Below the pieces are notes generated by a model. It searched no databases, was not told the origin of the DNA, and saw only the letters and a program-made list of their open reading frames with translations. A program made the translations under genes and the position numbers. This document shows, in pieces, positions 10,784 to 23,675 of a DNA stretch of 64,000 nt; position 1 is the first letter of the stretch; every line of letters starts with the position of its first letter. Location: assembly GCA_020091685.1 (NCBI GenBank), contig CM034595.1:21437564-21501563 (forward strand), read 5' to 3'. Source of the stretch: Lutjanus erythropterus (Eukaryota; Chordata; Actinopteri; Lutjaniformes; Lutjanidae).

Positions 10784-10789
10784 AATAAA
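10784..10789 (+). terminator. Poly(A) signal of the receptor gene
   Basis: AATAAA in an AT-rich context, about 1,030 bases after the receptor stop. Bases 9757-10783 are taken as 3' UTR; nothing else is seen there. Confidence 0.55.
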
Positions 10790-10809
10790 AGCATGTTGTT
10801 AATGAGCTG

Positions 10810-12770
10810 TTATCTTACTTCTTTCTGACACTGGAACACACTACTCTGCAGACAGGGTTTTATCTTATGGAATACCACAATTGTTCATGACTGACTTGTG
10901 GTGTTTGCAGCACGTAGGCCTACACTGTTAGTGAAACCCCTCAGATCATCAAAGCACACTGCAGATGAAAGAATGTGTATAAAATGAGAAAATGAAAACA
11001 CAACTTGTTTGTAGCTCTTATTCAAAGCAGATTAGTTCTTAATCTAGCTCACAAAACACTAATATGAGCCCTTTTTATGTGTGAAGTTATATTGTACAAG
11101 GTCTCCCCTGGTATTCATTTACTATGTTGTTACACTTAGGACAGCAAGTTTGCATGCTTTCCTCTTTCTTACGACATTAAAGGCCTTGGTAACACAACAA
11201 CAGATTTCCTCCGTTATGCATTTCAAACGTGGAATGAGTTACAAGGCAGAGAGGAAATAGTGAAGTCCTAATACAGCCCTTTGCAAATTTCCAATTTCAC
11301 GTTCCTGATTTTTTGTAAACAAATAGAGCACATACTAGAGTCTAGTTAGTATTAGGACAGTTACATGGATTTCATCACTGTGCTCCATAACATTTAATTT
11401 AAATGCATAAAGAACATTGTAGCAGGACAGAAACAAGTGTTTTTTATACACAAACATGGAACATTAATCACTAACCAAACCATGCTACAACTCCTATACT
11501 GTCTATCTGGTGGAGATGCCATATCAAGCAGACTACACTCAGCACTTGTAGTATAAAGGTGCAATGCATAATTTATCATATTCTAACAGTTGCTCACTGC
11601 ACTTTATTTCCTGTAACTATTATCAAGTTAGCAACATTACAAAATGGTGGAACCACTAGGTCCTACATTCAAAATTTGATTATGTAAGTAGCATGTTTTC
11701 AGCAAAATAAACGCCACTCAAAGATTCAAAAGTAAGTCTTCATTACACATAAAAATGTTCTGCCCATGTTTTACTATGTGTGTTGTTTTTGGCTTGATAT
11801 CACTGCAGCATTCATGTGTATGTTGACTTGCATTTTACTGCTTTAGATGTTTATGGTTGTGCTAATTTTCACTGCTTTAGCAAGATCATCAAATACATCA
11901 TTAGTAATATTATCCTGTGAGAACCAATAATCTTGGTTTCCAGCTTTGTGACAAAGCATTTCAGGTCAATTCAAAGGGGATTTTATATTATTTTCTATAT
12001 ATTTTTTTAAATATATCTGTTTAGCTTGAGGAAACAGGATAATTTTCTTACCTCATAAATCAACAATCCTCCAGTTCATCAAAAGAAAAAAATCAAATTC
12101 AGAATCAACAAATTTGGAGATACATGGTTGTCATTTGACAAGAAGGGTGTGAAAAAAATTAACCTGAGGAACTAACGCATAACTAAAGAGTAACCAAAGC
12201 TGTCAGACAAATTTCAATAGCACATTTGCCTCTGAACAGTAGTTAAGAATGAGTGGATGAGTACAGGATGAAGTTGCATGAAGTGGAAATACTCAAGTGA
12301 AGAACAAGTAAAGTTGTATTTAAAGGCACAATACAACTTTGAATTGTGCTTTTACAATGTTACATATGCCACATTTCAGTACAGCACTTTACTAAATGTA
12401 CTTAGTAACATTCTCCCAGTGTAACAGAGAAGACATGTTTAAGGATTTTTTCATTAACTGACAATGTAAACTCTGCAGTTATTTGGTCTTCACCTCTGGC
12501 TTGGATAGCAGATGAATAACAAGCTACCAGTTGCATATAAAAAGAATGAGCCATGATGAATATCAAATGGCACTGATAGGCAACTATTACACTCAAACTT
12601 ATTTTTTATCTCAGTTGCTATGTTTACTGATACTTAAGTGGTGATGTCAAGGAAGCAAATCTGAAAGTGGAAGAGACCGCAATGGACATATATCAGTCTT
12701 GTTTAATGTTGAAGTTGCACAAGTCACAGTGTGTCTGCAAAAAGACTACTAAAGAGTGATTTAATTTATT
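10810..12770. other. Intergenic stretch, no gene seen
   Basis: About 2 kb of AT-rich sequence without a convincing open frame, splice pattern or structured RNA. It separates two genes transcribed toward each other (the receptor on +, lin37 on -). Confidence 0.6.
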
Positions 12771-12774
12771 CAAA

Positions 12775-12780
12775 TGTCTA
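12775..12780 (-). terminator. Probable poly(A) signal of lin37
   Basis: AATAAA on the minus strand, about 245 bases past the lin37 stop codon. Confidence 0.5.
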
Positions 12781-13022
12781 CAAAGAATTTCTATGAATAA
12801 AAAGTCCCACATCAAGCCCAAAAAAAAATGTAACCAACTAAAATGTACTTCAGAATCTTTTTCTGCAATGCATAGGACATGGTCTACTTAAGGCTCAAGG
12901 TTCTCTTCATGCTTTCTGATGAGTCTGATTGAGTAGATTGCAGGTGTATTCAGACATTGACTGCTATGCCATGGCTCCTTTGAAGCTGCATAGAGTCCAT
13001 TCTGTGGTGGAGAGCAAGCCAG

Positions 13023-14102
13023 TCAGCGATCATAGAGCTCCTTCATCTCCTTAAGGATCTTGATGCTCTCGCTGTATCTTAACTGGTTCTTGTTAGAGCA
13101 CTCCTTCCATCTGAAAGAAAAAAGCACAAATAAAACATGGGTTAGCAAGGAATGAAGAATTAGTAAAATTACATTTTCCACAAGGCCCAGCTGATAGCAT
13201 GCATCTTGTGTATGTATAATACAAGAGTAATTTAATTAATTATTTCTTGTGCATGCGGAAATCAAATTAAATTCTGCAACTTCTAAAGAGCCCAGTACAA
13301 TATACCGATATATTGTAAGTTAAAGAAGAAAAACAAGCAATATTAAATGTTATATTTGTACCTAGTGACAGGCCTAGCTTTGATGGATGGAATACTAACT
13401 GACATAAAGTTTATTCATCGTTATGTGACAGGTGCTATAATGCATCCAAGAACTATAAAGTTGGTTTCTGTTCTTTTTATGAAGAGCATACTTCTGCCTT
13501 ATCTTTTTCCAACGTTCCATGTGGTCACATATGAGAGAACTTGATACAGGAATGGAATCTGTTAACTGTGGAAAGAGCAAATGTTGAGAATTAGTTAGTT
13601 ATATTTCTTAGTTAACTTTATAATGAATGCATTTGATGTAATGTAATTTAATATCACTATGCAAGTAAAACACATTCTGCACATATTATACAGAACCTTG
13701 GTAACAGTGGGTTTTTCAGTCTGTGGGATCCTGAGATTGATGGGTTCACCCGATGGGCTGACTGGACAGGAGGTTGGAGGAGGGAGTCTGTACACATTCT
13801 GACCTTTACCATTGATCATGTCTGTTACCTGGCAAAAGAAACAAATTTGGAAAAGCAAATGCAGTGGAACAATCATTTACACAAAATCATTCCCGTGATT
13901 ATGCCAGCCTGTTGCATAATGCCACCTTTAGGGCTAAGAAATGACTAATTTCGTAAGAACTACACATACTCTTGCAAATACATTAACAGTTCGCTCACTT
14001 TTTCAAAGACATTTTTTGCAATATTACTGATCATACCAAAGATAAGGTTGAGTTGAGCTGTCACAATACCAGATTTTTAAACTTTGTTGCGACACTACTA
14101 TT

Positions 14103-14133
<31 letters not shown>

Positions 14134-16446
14134 CTCTTTCGATATAACAACAAAAAGGAAAAGTGTCCTAGACACACAAAATAGATTTTTTTTTATTAAC
14201 AACTTGCACACAGTGCTGTTACAGAAAAAGTCAATGAACACTGCCTGGTTTTGCTATGCGGCAAGCCAAATTTCAAGCAGGACGATATCAATACTATAAT
14301 CAACAGATACTATATCACTTTAAACATGTGGTATTGAAAAGGTATCAGTAATGGATATTTCTGACAACCATACTTTTAAGTGTAGTGTTTTAAATAGTCA
14401 GTTATGACAAATTACAAATGGAAACGTTTTTTTTTTTTTCACTTACAACTGGTGGTGTTTACTCATGCACGTATGCCAGTCAGTTTTATTTGCAGGGATT
14501 CTGAGGTATGTACTGCTTAGACATCCACAACCCCCATACTCCCAAGATGTGAACAGTCTGTGGCACTCAAAGCACTGACAAAACAACTCTCAAACAGCAA
14601 ACACATGTTGTCTCAGCATCGACTGTATCCTCCATAAATCCAACTTGACTACAGTCACTGCACTCCGCAAAAGGGGTACTACCGTACACCAGTTTTACTT
14701 TAAACTGGGGTGAAAACATACTGATAATGAGACCACTGCCAACAATGTCCATTATCATTACTGTGACTGCCATAATTTAGTGTGAACACAACAAAATTCT
14801 CGTCCTCATTGGCAGTTTTATTTTGCTTAGCCACAAGGGAGAGCCCTTGTGCTGGTCGAACAGAGGCAGAGTGATGCTAGTGGCTCAATAAAACCCAATA
14901 GCCCAATAAAACTTTGCCACAGTCCATTAATGACAGGTTTTGTCATACAATTTAAAAATCCTTTAGAAGTGTATGTAATATCAATGCTTATGTATGATAT
15001 GGTTCATCGATTTGTATTTGTGATAAAATCTACTGCACAGGATTTATTTCAGCATTTTTTGGTGATGTTTGCCTATTTTGAATAATGTTGAAGTTATCAA
15101 ATATAGCTGTGTGGCCTCACCTCTTCCTCTACCATGCTGTGTGAGGGGCTTGGGGAAGCAGCTGGCTCTCGAACAGAAGGATTGTTTCTCATCCAAGCCC
15201 GACAGATAGGATACAGTGGGGTGCTGGTGTTGAACTGAGCTAGATCCACACTTCGATCAAACAACTTAATAATGTAAGAATCTACCAAATGGAGAAAGAT
15301 AGAAAATGGCAAGATAAATAAATGGTAACAAGTTGTACAAAGAATTAAAAGACAAAGTGATCACACAGTAATCGAGGGACAAAAAGGGCTATGTCTATGA
15401 GGCAATTTCTTGCTGAATTATTTTAGTTTGCAATAAGTTTACTTTGTTTATGCTGATTGCTCTCTGGTATGCCTTCATCCATCTCTTTTCGCTTCTTCCT
15501 CCGGTGTTGTGGAAATCGAGCTGACGGCCTAGGAAAAATCAAAACAAAGCTAGGGACCTTATAGCATGTAGGGAAAATTTACAAAAGTGTTTTTTTTTTT
15601 TTTTATCTATTATGGTGGGCAGATATGCAACTTGTGAATGTGAAATTATAAAATCACTGACAGGGCAGGACCATAGTGATATGTTTTAACGCCAGCCAGA
15701 AATTTACATGAACAAATGATGATGAACATACTCGATGTTTTTGAGTTACTATTGAAAAACGGACACTTGCCTTTTTCCAGCAGACGATGGAGACAAATCC
15801 CTAGAAATAGCAATTGGAACATGAAATCTAAAACAAGCTTTTACATTTAATATTTATTGTTGAATAATATGATAAATATTCACTAAGTTCACATCACCAG
15901 CTACAGTAGAACATACATTCCCAAACATTTTACATATATATTTTAAATCCAAAGCAATGACACATACTTGCTCAAAGAGTCTGCTGATATTTTTCCAGTA
16001 TCACCCTCATTTTGCTCCCTGTCAAAATACAATTATATTAGTTTGACTGGTAAGTGGTCACAATATTAAGTTTCAAATAAAAATAATAATTTTACTGGCC
16101 TTTCATTCTCACTCCTCTCTACCAGTCCCTTTAACACTGCATCCAATCGGCTGCGTGCACCAGTTCCCTCTAAATCTGCAGAAGTAATAACAAAAGTTGT
16201 AAAACAGTGGGTGTTTTACACCCACATTATGGAGTTCATTGTGACTGTAAGCGACATTCTCATTCTTCATTAATGAATTTCCGTAGTGACTTTAATGCCA
16301 AATGCAATGGGCTGAGTCTGGAGGACACTGAAATCCAATTATTTTTGGTGTGGGGGGAAAAATCAATACTACAGGATGTGTTAGTCAAAGTCTTACGGAA
16401 GCAGCCTCTCACCTGGCCTTTCTGTCTTGATCTTGACGTGATGCAT
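13023..16446 (-). CDS. lin37: LIN37, subunit of the MuvB core of the DREAM complex, complete
   Basis: LIN37 belongs to the MuvB core (LIN9, LIN37, LIN52, LIN54, RBBP4), which represses cell-cycle genes in quiescence within DREAM. Nine coding exons in reading order: 16446-16413, 16175-16100, 16018-15968, 15800-15771, 15528-15443, 15281-15121, 13828-13697, 13565-13492, 13110-13023. They total 732 nt, giving 243 residues (human about 246). Landmarks are the MHHVKIKTE start, [13 protein letters not shown], the basic patch [16 protein letters not shown], the highly conserved [14 protein letters not shown] and [13 protein letters not shown], then WKKIRQKWKE and [15 protein letters not shown] near the end. 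The intron after the 30-nt fourth exon uses a GC donor (AAAAAG|GCAAGT). The exon 2/exon 3 junction is ambiguous: either a GC donor at 16099, or a GT donor at 16095 with an acceptor four bases further in. Both keep the frame and length. Confidence 0.93.
14050..14330. repeat. Interspersed repeat fragment in a lin37 intron
   Basis: GCTGTCACAATACCAG followed by ACTCTTTCGATATAACAA matches the general pattern of a repeat common in fish introns. I see no clean termini. Confidence 0.4.
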
Positions 16447-16849
16447 TATCTCCACTTTTTATATATGAATTATAATTGGGGAAAGAACGAGATGCGTCCA
16501 CAGTCGGTAACCGAATGCACAGTTTCTTAAAGTTGACAACTAGCTAGTTACTTGACAAAATTAACGTTACGTTAGATCTGTTACGAGGCGTTTGCTTGCT
16601 AACGTTAACGTTAGCTTGCTAGCTGCGGTTAATTTAAGACCGTTTACAATCAGCTAGGCATCTTCACCGTTAGCACTCACCACTGTTTAACGTTAAAGCT
16701 AGCTAGCAAACCCGATTTCATCTGAGTTTAACTAACTGTTAATCCAGGAGGTTTACATATGTTCACTGGAAATATAATATAGACTGGTCGTTTTATTGTT
16801 GTAGTGTCGGACCGTAGCCTGAACTAGCTTAGATTACCGTTGCTAACTT

Positions 16850-17300
16850 AGCTTGTTTGGACCAACGAATAGCCCTCGCAGACTTTCCTCTTCCGCGCGC
16901 TGCCAGTTTCCTCTTTACTGATTGGCTGTTGTGCAGCGGAGAAATTCCACATGATTGGGTAAACTGGATGTCAATCATATTAAACTCGGTGCCTATTGGC
17001 TGCATGATTTCTAGTAAATAACGATCGGCTTAAACAGTGACGCTTTCTTCTGGTTTCATCGATAATGTTATATCTGCCGAAAGAGCAATACAATTAGGTG
17101 TACGTAAGAAAATGGACTTGTTGAATGAGTATATCTTCAAAATTAAGCTGTAGCAGCTTAATGTGCTTTCTTACCGACAAGTTGTGTTGTACTCGTGTTT
17201 GATTCCATAGTAACTTTATTTTGTGGACACGCCAAGTCACTTCGTCAGGCCGGAAGTTCTTCGTCTTTCTAAGTGAACTAGTTATATTACAGTAAGTGTA
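16850..17300. promoter_or_regulatory. Bidirectional promoter region of lin37 (-) and proser3 (+)
   Basis: The two start codons are about 1 kb apart and face away from each other. Three ATTGG motifs (CCAAT on the minus strand) lie at 16921-16925, 16954-16958 and 16995-16999, spaced 33 and 41 bases, as in NF-Y-driven cell-cycle promoters. A GC-rich TTCCGCGCGC is at 16891-16900. An ETS-type CCGGAAGT is at 17250-17257 on the proser3 side. No TATA box is placed suitably for either gene. Transcription starts cannot be fixed from sequence alone. Confidence 0.6.
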
Positions 17301-17457
17301 AGTAACCCATTCAGTCAGACATGCCGATCCACCCGTAATTTACTGTTGAAGAACTCAGCCAAGTCCAGGCATCGGTCAGACCCACACTGGAGCAACCTTT
17401 ACTGTGCATCTTATCTTGTGTGCTAGTATGAATCACCTGTGACTTCTGAAAGCTGTG

Positions 17458-20400
17458 ATGAAATCCAGGTAAGATCCAAAGATCACATATGTACTGTACC
17501 CTAAACAAAGGTTACAGTTGGTCATGAGTGTTGTTTTTACAGTGGACCTGTGTTCACGAGGCAGAATCCTTTCCAGTCAACATCCAGGGTGGGGAGGTCA
17601 CACTACCATCCATCCCGCAACCAGCCCTTGTCAAAGAAAGACAAAACAACAGTATGTTTTAAAGTAAACTTTACAGATACTGCAAGACACATCCTTTTTT
17701 TCCCCCCTGCCCAAGTCATTTCAACGCGAACATTATGGCCTTTTTTGTTCTTTTGCAGACTTTGAATCCTGTTCATTCAAACCAGAGATCCAGCCCACAG
17801 TTACACACTCAGAGCCCAGAGAAACCTGACCCCTGTTTTGCCGCCCCAGATGGACAACCTTTTTTTTCAGAGTCCTGGCCTTCCACTGACTGTGGATCCT
17901 CACCTGCCAACACTACAACCTCATCTGACATGGAAATGCCCAGGCAGTCATTAAGAGCAGGAAAATCCACAGATCCCGCAGAGCCAGAAGATCATCAGGA
18001 TTCAGTGCTGGCAAAGTATGTCTTAGTCTCATAGAGGCAAACCATACCCTACATAACTAGCAGGACCTATGGTCTAAGCCAGGTGGTTTCAAAGTCTGAG
18101 GCTGTGGGCCTCCCTTCAGACAAAGCTTGGACAAATGTGCCCCCTCTTAGTTGACTTGCTTAGTTTCGTTCATGACCTGTTATGTGTATGGGATCATGAT
18201 TATGTTACTTGATCCCACAGAAACTCAAGAAGTGAGCCAGGATAGCCAGATTTTGCTGTTTGACATAACTTCAGACTACACAACATATATACAAATGATT
18301 TCTTTAAACAAATGACGCACATTTAGGCTATTCTATTTGATTGTTTTTTTAATAATTAATGTAATATTTTTTCATTTTCAGTCACTGAACCTCCCCTGAA
18401 ACTGTTTGGAGCCCCCCAGGGGTGGTCCACATCCCACTTTGAAACCCTCTGCTCTCCTCTAAGAGTTATCCTCTTAAACAGAACTAACCATTTTTTGCAA
18501 TGATAAATTGTAATGTGTATGGCATGACTAAACATGACATTGTAACTGATGCGTAGACTTTTATGTTACTGCTTGAATTACTTACATGCTGCAGTGACCT
18601 TTGCTCTCCCAGGTACATTGAACGCTTTCGCCATGGTCGACCGCAGAGTCGAGAGGAGCGCCAGCAAAATGAATCTGCCACTGGAGAGAAGCAGTTGCCC
18701 TTTTGGTGGATGTCACCCTCATCTTTACCCCTCAGTTCAACACCAACTAAAGCAACAGACAACGGTACATTGTCACTTATAGTAGACCTATTGTTTTTGA
18801 ATATAGGGGTTATTATGGGTTACCTGCTCTTCAGTTTCAGTGTAGAAAGTAGCTTTAGTGATAAAATCCCTTCCTCTGAACAGATGTTATCCAGCCTCTG
18901 AAACAAGACCATGGACATGCCATTTTCAGTCAAGCTGCACAGCGTCAACGTGACAGATCCCTTTCTCCATGCAGAGGATCTCTTAGTGTGAGTGCATTTA
19001 TGAGTTTACTGGAAATGAGCCACAATACAGACTGATGTAGTTTTCTCCACTAAATGGAAATTATAGATGTATTGTTTTTAGGATAAACTTGGCTACAAAT
19101 GCACAGTTATTATTTATTTATTTATTTTTTATCCCTGTTACATGTTGTTATGATGGAATATTGGGTCTGTGCCCTGCCCTAATTCATGCTAGGTTTGTCT
19201 GAATGCCCGGGAAGCAGGAGAGACACCTTATTCCAATGAAGTGTGCATATAAATATTTACATTTCAACACCACACCACGTGTCCATTTGGAAACTTCTCT
19301 GCTTACTAAATGCCTGGGAGGCCATCGTTTTTACAGCCATGTTTGATACATTTATGGCCTCAGCCTGCATTATCAAATGTATCCCCCTTACAAACTTATA
19401 AAAGAACATCAGTACATTTATTAGCAAAATCAGGCCAGATAATGTGCCTGATTAAGTTTTTTACTCAAATGCTGCAAATTTAATTATCTGGATTTATTCG
19501 CTTGCACAGTATAGAGAGTGTTTTCTCCATTTGGAAATATTAGAGGCAAAGTTGTGGCTTATTGAGTATTATTCCTGTTCTCTTTTTCTTTTTTCTCAGA
19601 TTTTGTCAGACACCTCCCACGGTGAATTTGAGGACACAGAGATATTACACCTTCAAGAGAGGGCCAACAGACTTCTGCTGAGAGAGTATGATGACCAGCA
19701 AGTGGCAATAATGATAAATTAATGAATTCCTTCAACTCTAAGTAACTTTTTGTCTTTCTGACAGAGAATGTATGAGTGATGGATCTATACATGTCAGCTC
19801 AGAGGGCCTGGGATGCTCAGATTTCTCTTCTCCAGTCACCATAGATGAGCCTCTGCGAAGACCTTTTATTCCCAGTATAATAAAATCCACTACTGGTAAG
19901 GCAAGAGTGTGGAGTAATATTCATTTTTGAGATGAATTTTTTCTAGTTCTCTGCTAAATTCAACTTGCTCAATATGATTCTCCTTATGCAACATATGTAG
20001 GATGATTCCTCTTTTTTATGCTGGGTACTTTAAACTGCAGTGTCAGTTATTGTGCAACATGTTTGTTAACATTTACAGCGAAGGTCACCTCAGATTCAGT
20101 TGCTGCATCCTCCCAAAAATCTTCTGTCATTCCTTCTCTGCTGCCAACCGCACGCCCGGAAGAGGACATCTTGTACCAGTGGCGTTTAAGGAGAAAGATG
20201 GAGCAGGCGCGGGAGTGGCCCCAGCCCCTGCAACACTCCAGTCTTCATGGGCCCACATTTAGCTGGCAGGACCCCAGCTTAAACCAGTCCTCAGCCGGTG
20301 CACAGGCTTACAAGGTTGGAGTCATAGTTACACCAACAACAATAAATTTTTAAACCAGATTAAATCATGGTTTAACTTTAAATTATGTTGCACTAAACCT

Positions 20401-23400
20401 TAAAACTATCTTATCTTGAAGGATTAAAATTAAACCTTAGAGTCTTTACTCTAAACCTAGATTAAATTTAATTCTCATACACCAAAGCATTAAACTCCAA
20501 TTTAAAATTTGATTCAATATCAACTTTAAATTTACACTTGACGAGATTTACCTTTTAAAATAGCTGCCTGTCTGTTAAAACAGTCTGCCAGTTGCTGCCA
20601 AGCAGTCTGTTTTTTTCCTTACTGTATTGTTGTCCATTTTTCAATCTATTATTTGGGCATATAGCTCCATATATTCAGCCAATGAGAGCTTCTCTGCCAA
20701 TCCATTATGAATAGGCTAACTAGGCTAACTGACTTTTTAGAAAGCTAGCAATATAATATTTTTTTGTTGTTGTTCTTTTAGCTAGCTAGCAAGCAGTGCA
20801 ACACTTTAACTTTTTAGCTAGCTATCAAACAGTACAACTTTTTGTTAACCACTTTAGCTAAACTCTGATTAGAACTAATCCTAGATTAAATGAATAATTG
20901 TTGTTGCAACCCAGTCATAGTGTATGATATTTGCTCCATATTTTGAGTTGAATATTTATTCCAGATGTAGAGAATAATTTAAGTTTCTTTCCTCTTTCTT
21001 GCACCATCTATAGCCTCAGGGTAATACTCAACCTCCTGAATTCTCACAAAGAGTTCCACATCCACACATTGTTGCTCCCCAGCCAAGAACCAGTGAAGAC
21101 CATCCATCATGTCCTTCAGCTTCAGGTCCTCCTTCCTTCCCTGCCTTTGTGGTTTCTGGCTCTTCAGTTTCTCAACCCCAGGCTATTGCCCATGTTCCTG
21201 CCCATATGCATTTACTCTGCGATGTCTTGCCCTGTCCCATCCGTTCATCTCATGCTAGCAAGCAACAAAACAGTTCACAAAGTGTTCATGAGTCTCACAC
21301 TGAAGTTGTCCATAAAAAGACCAGAGTCCACGGACACTCAGTAAATACCTTCACTGATGAGCCTATTCGTGAACATATACCGTCCTCGCCAGCTGCTTCC
21401 TCTGGAGATATAGAAGGAGAGGGGCCTAGTCACCACAAAAGAACTGAGAGGAACAAGAAAGAGACAAAAGAGTCAGAGAGGAAAACAGTGGTGTCCACCA
21501 GAAAGCAGAGGAAATCAAGGTATTGAAGTATTGAAACATGCACTCAGTGTACAAAATTCAAGCCTGCTTAATGTGAATGCTTAACATATGTTTTTTTGCA
21601 GGCATACAGTGGATAGGGAACATGCTGATGTCTCAAACTCAACAAACAGGAGTTCTTCACAAAGAGTTCCCAAAAAGGTCATGCCGTGGGCTGAGCAGCA
21701 GCAACAGAAGGGAAGCCAGAAGTTTTCCAGTGAGAGATGTACTGGCGATTATGCACCACCACCTTCTCCAATCCACAGTGCTTTAGGACAGGTCAGTGCA
21801 CATACGAGCTGTAAAGGTTTTTACACGTATTGCTATTTCTCAGGTTATTTTCTTTAAAGGTTTCTATGTTGTTTTATTAATACAAGTGCCTTATAAAGCC
21901 CCGTCTGTATGATTTTCCTGCTGTCATAATGACTTAATAACTTACTCAGCAGTATGTTGATGAACTTAAAGAGGCCAGTGTGTTGCTGCTCACAACACAG
22001 TGGTTTGTAAGGACTTAGAATTCTTACATTTAGAGATGAAACAATTAGTTTCATGATAAAATTCCAAATGGATAGTATGAGCTTTTCTTATTTTAATTAA
22101 CAGTCCGGTAAATACTTCCCAGCATCAGCCAAAGTTGGCGACAGGCTCCCAGATGCAGCAGCAACGTGGTTTTGTTTTGCAGAATGGCAAAGATTATTTC
22201 AAAATACTCCAGTTACCACAGATCTTGAGTGCTGTTGCTATCACTTGTATTTTTTAGGTGTCATATCGCCATCATCTGATGTTCAAGTGCAATGTCAGTA
22301 TGGTAATTAAAGGGACAGTTCACCACAAAATTAAAAAAAAAACATATTTTTTCTCTTTCCTTTTGTGCTATTTATCCATCTAGATTATTTTGGTGTGAGC
22401 TGCTGAGTATTGGAGTACCAATATCTGCCTTCTCTTGAGTACAAGGGAACTAGTTGGCACTCTGCTTGTGGTGCTCAAAGCACCAAAAAAATACAGTTGA
22501 AAAATACAACAGCAGTGTCTCTTAACAGAAAGCACGACCCGGTCACACAAGATAATCAACAGACCTTGTTCTGAGCACTTTCATGAAGGAACTATTTTTA
22601 AACAGCAATGGAGGATGGCATTTACATTCTGCACTGTCACAAGCATAAGGCCTGTTGTCCATGAGTAGATCCTTCTTCTATTAAAGAGAAGGCAGGCATC
22701 CCTACAGCCAATATCTCCAAAACTTGGCAGCTCAAACCAGAACAATCTAGATGGACAAAGAGCTCTACGGGCCAGAAGAAAAAAAAAAGTTATTGATTTT
22801 GGGGTGAAGTGTCCCTTTAAAAGCTGTATTAACCAGCAGCATGTTCTCACTGGGTCTTGACAGGTAGTTTCAGAGGTATTGTTCCCTACGGCAGAATCAC
22901 CTCCTACACAAAGGACCCCTGTCTTGTCGATTTCTCCTCCTTGCACCGCCTCTGCACCTCCACAGTCCTCAGTTCCTACATGCGATGCACTCAACTCTAT
23001 GGAGGTCATTTCACAGCTGCTGCAAGAGGCTGAAGGTGAGCAAAGAGCACCAACCTTTACCCTGGAGTTAATTGTGGAGAATATATTCTGACCTATGAAT
23101 AGCTGCCACTCCCAACATTCCAAAGCCCCTCGAACTTTCTATCTTTTTTATCTTCCTGCATGCTGTTTGGACGTTGAGCTGCAAATGTTAAATTTCATTG
23201 TGGTGAAAACTACATCCTGCCTTTTGGGGTTTAGAAGATAAAACGGTGACTTACAGTCCTTGATGTAAATGCTGATAACCCTTTGTCAAGCCTCTCCTTG
23301 GCTGCTTATTACATTCAACAATATTGTGGTATTTTTCTTTTGTCTCAGACTCGGATGGAAAAGAGTTTGAAGATGACCCTTTATTACAAGTCCTTCGAAA

Positions 23401-23646
23401 ACAGAGAACCTGGGTAAAGGAACAGATCAGGTAAAATAATAACCCAGCTAGCTACACTGATTGTCATCATTTATGTGAAATTATGTTGTTTTCTTATTAT
23501 GTTACACTTAAAACCTTACAAAACATAATAGCCCAAATTCCTGAGCAGTAATCTACTCTATTTTCCCCTTTAGTGAAGTGGACTCTACGTTGAATGAACT
23601 CCTGGATGAGCAACAAGTTACTTGCACTGTGGAAAGAGGCACATGA
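17458..23646 (+). CDS. proser3: Proline and serine rich protein 3 (PROSER3-like), complete
   Basis: Protein of unknown biochemical role, largely low-complexity and Pro/Ser rich. Thirteen coding exons: 17458-17468, 17543-17651, 17759-18015, 18613-18764, 18884-18987, 19600-19685, 19765-19895, 20079-20314, 21014-21519, 21602-21791, 22864-23035, 23349-23430, 23574-23646. They total 2,109 nt, giving 702 residues, and all junctions keep frame. The recognisable conserved block is YIERFRHGRPQSREERQQ followed by LPFWWMSPSS (18613-18764). Other landmarks are the N-terminal VFTRQNPFQS, the acidic helix-like FEDTEILHLQERANRLLLRE, LYQWRLRRKMEQARE, and a C-terminal segment DPLLQVLRKQRTWVKEQI. The short first exon was chosen because MKSSG joins in frame with a GT-AG intron. 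Its position beside lin37 and the small HSP gene agrees with the mammalian PROSER3 locus. The product is longer than human PROSER3 (about 480 residues). Confidence 0.87.
18080..18451. mobile_element. hAT-like non-autonomous element in a proser3 intron
   Basis: Ends CAGGTGGTTTCAAAGT and, inverted, CAGAGGGTTTCAAAGT are close inverted repeats about 370 bases apart. No 8-bp target duplication was recognised. It resembles the element at 7925-8428 in its termini. Confidence 0.5.
20330..20925. mobile_element. AT-rich inverted-repeat element in a proser3 intron
   Basis: CAACAACAATAAATTTT near the left end is partly mirrored by TAATTGTTGTTGCAAC near the right end. The interior is rich in TTTAAAC and TAAATTT variants. 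It is likely a MITE; boundaries are approximate. Confidence 0.4.
22311..22816. mobile_element. MITE with TTAA target-site duplication in a proser3 intron
   Basis: AGGGACAGTTCACC at the left end and GGGGTGAAGTGTCCCT at the right form terminal inverted repeats that extend inward for over 100 bases with divergence. TTAA flanks both ends (22307-22310, 22817-22820), as for piggyBac or Kolobok-type insertions. It has no coding capacity of its own; open frames crossing it are incidental. Confidence 0.75.
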
Positions 23647-23675
23647 TGTAGTCACTTTTTTTTATTTTATACAGA

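Noticed and set aside
16452..16465. TATATAAAAAG on the minus strand as a lin37 TATA box
   Set aside because: It lies about 10 bases from the lin37 start codon, too close for a transcription start downstream of it and upstream of the ATG.
22581..23123. 180-codon open frame on the minus strand
   Set aside because: It spans a MITE and the antisense of a proser3 exon; composition follows those features and no family resemblance is seen.
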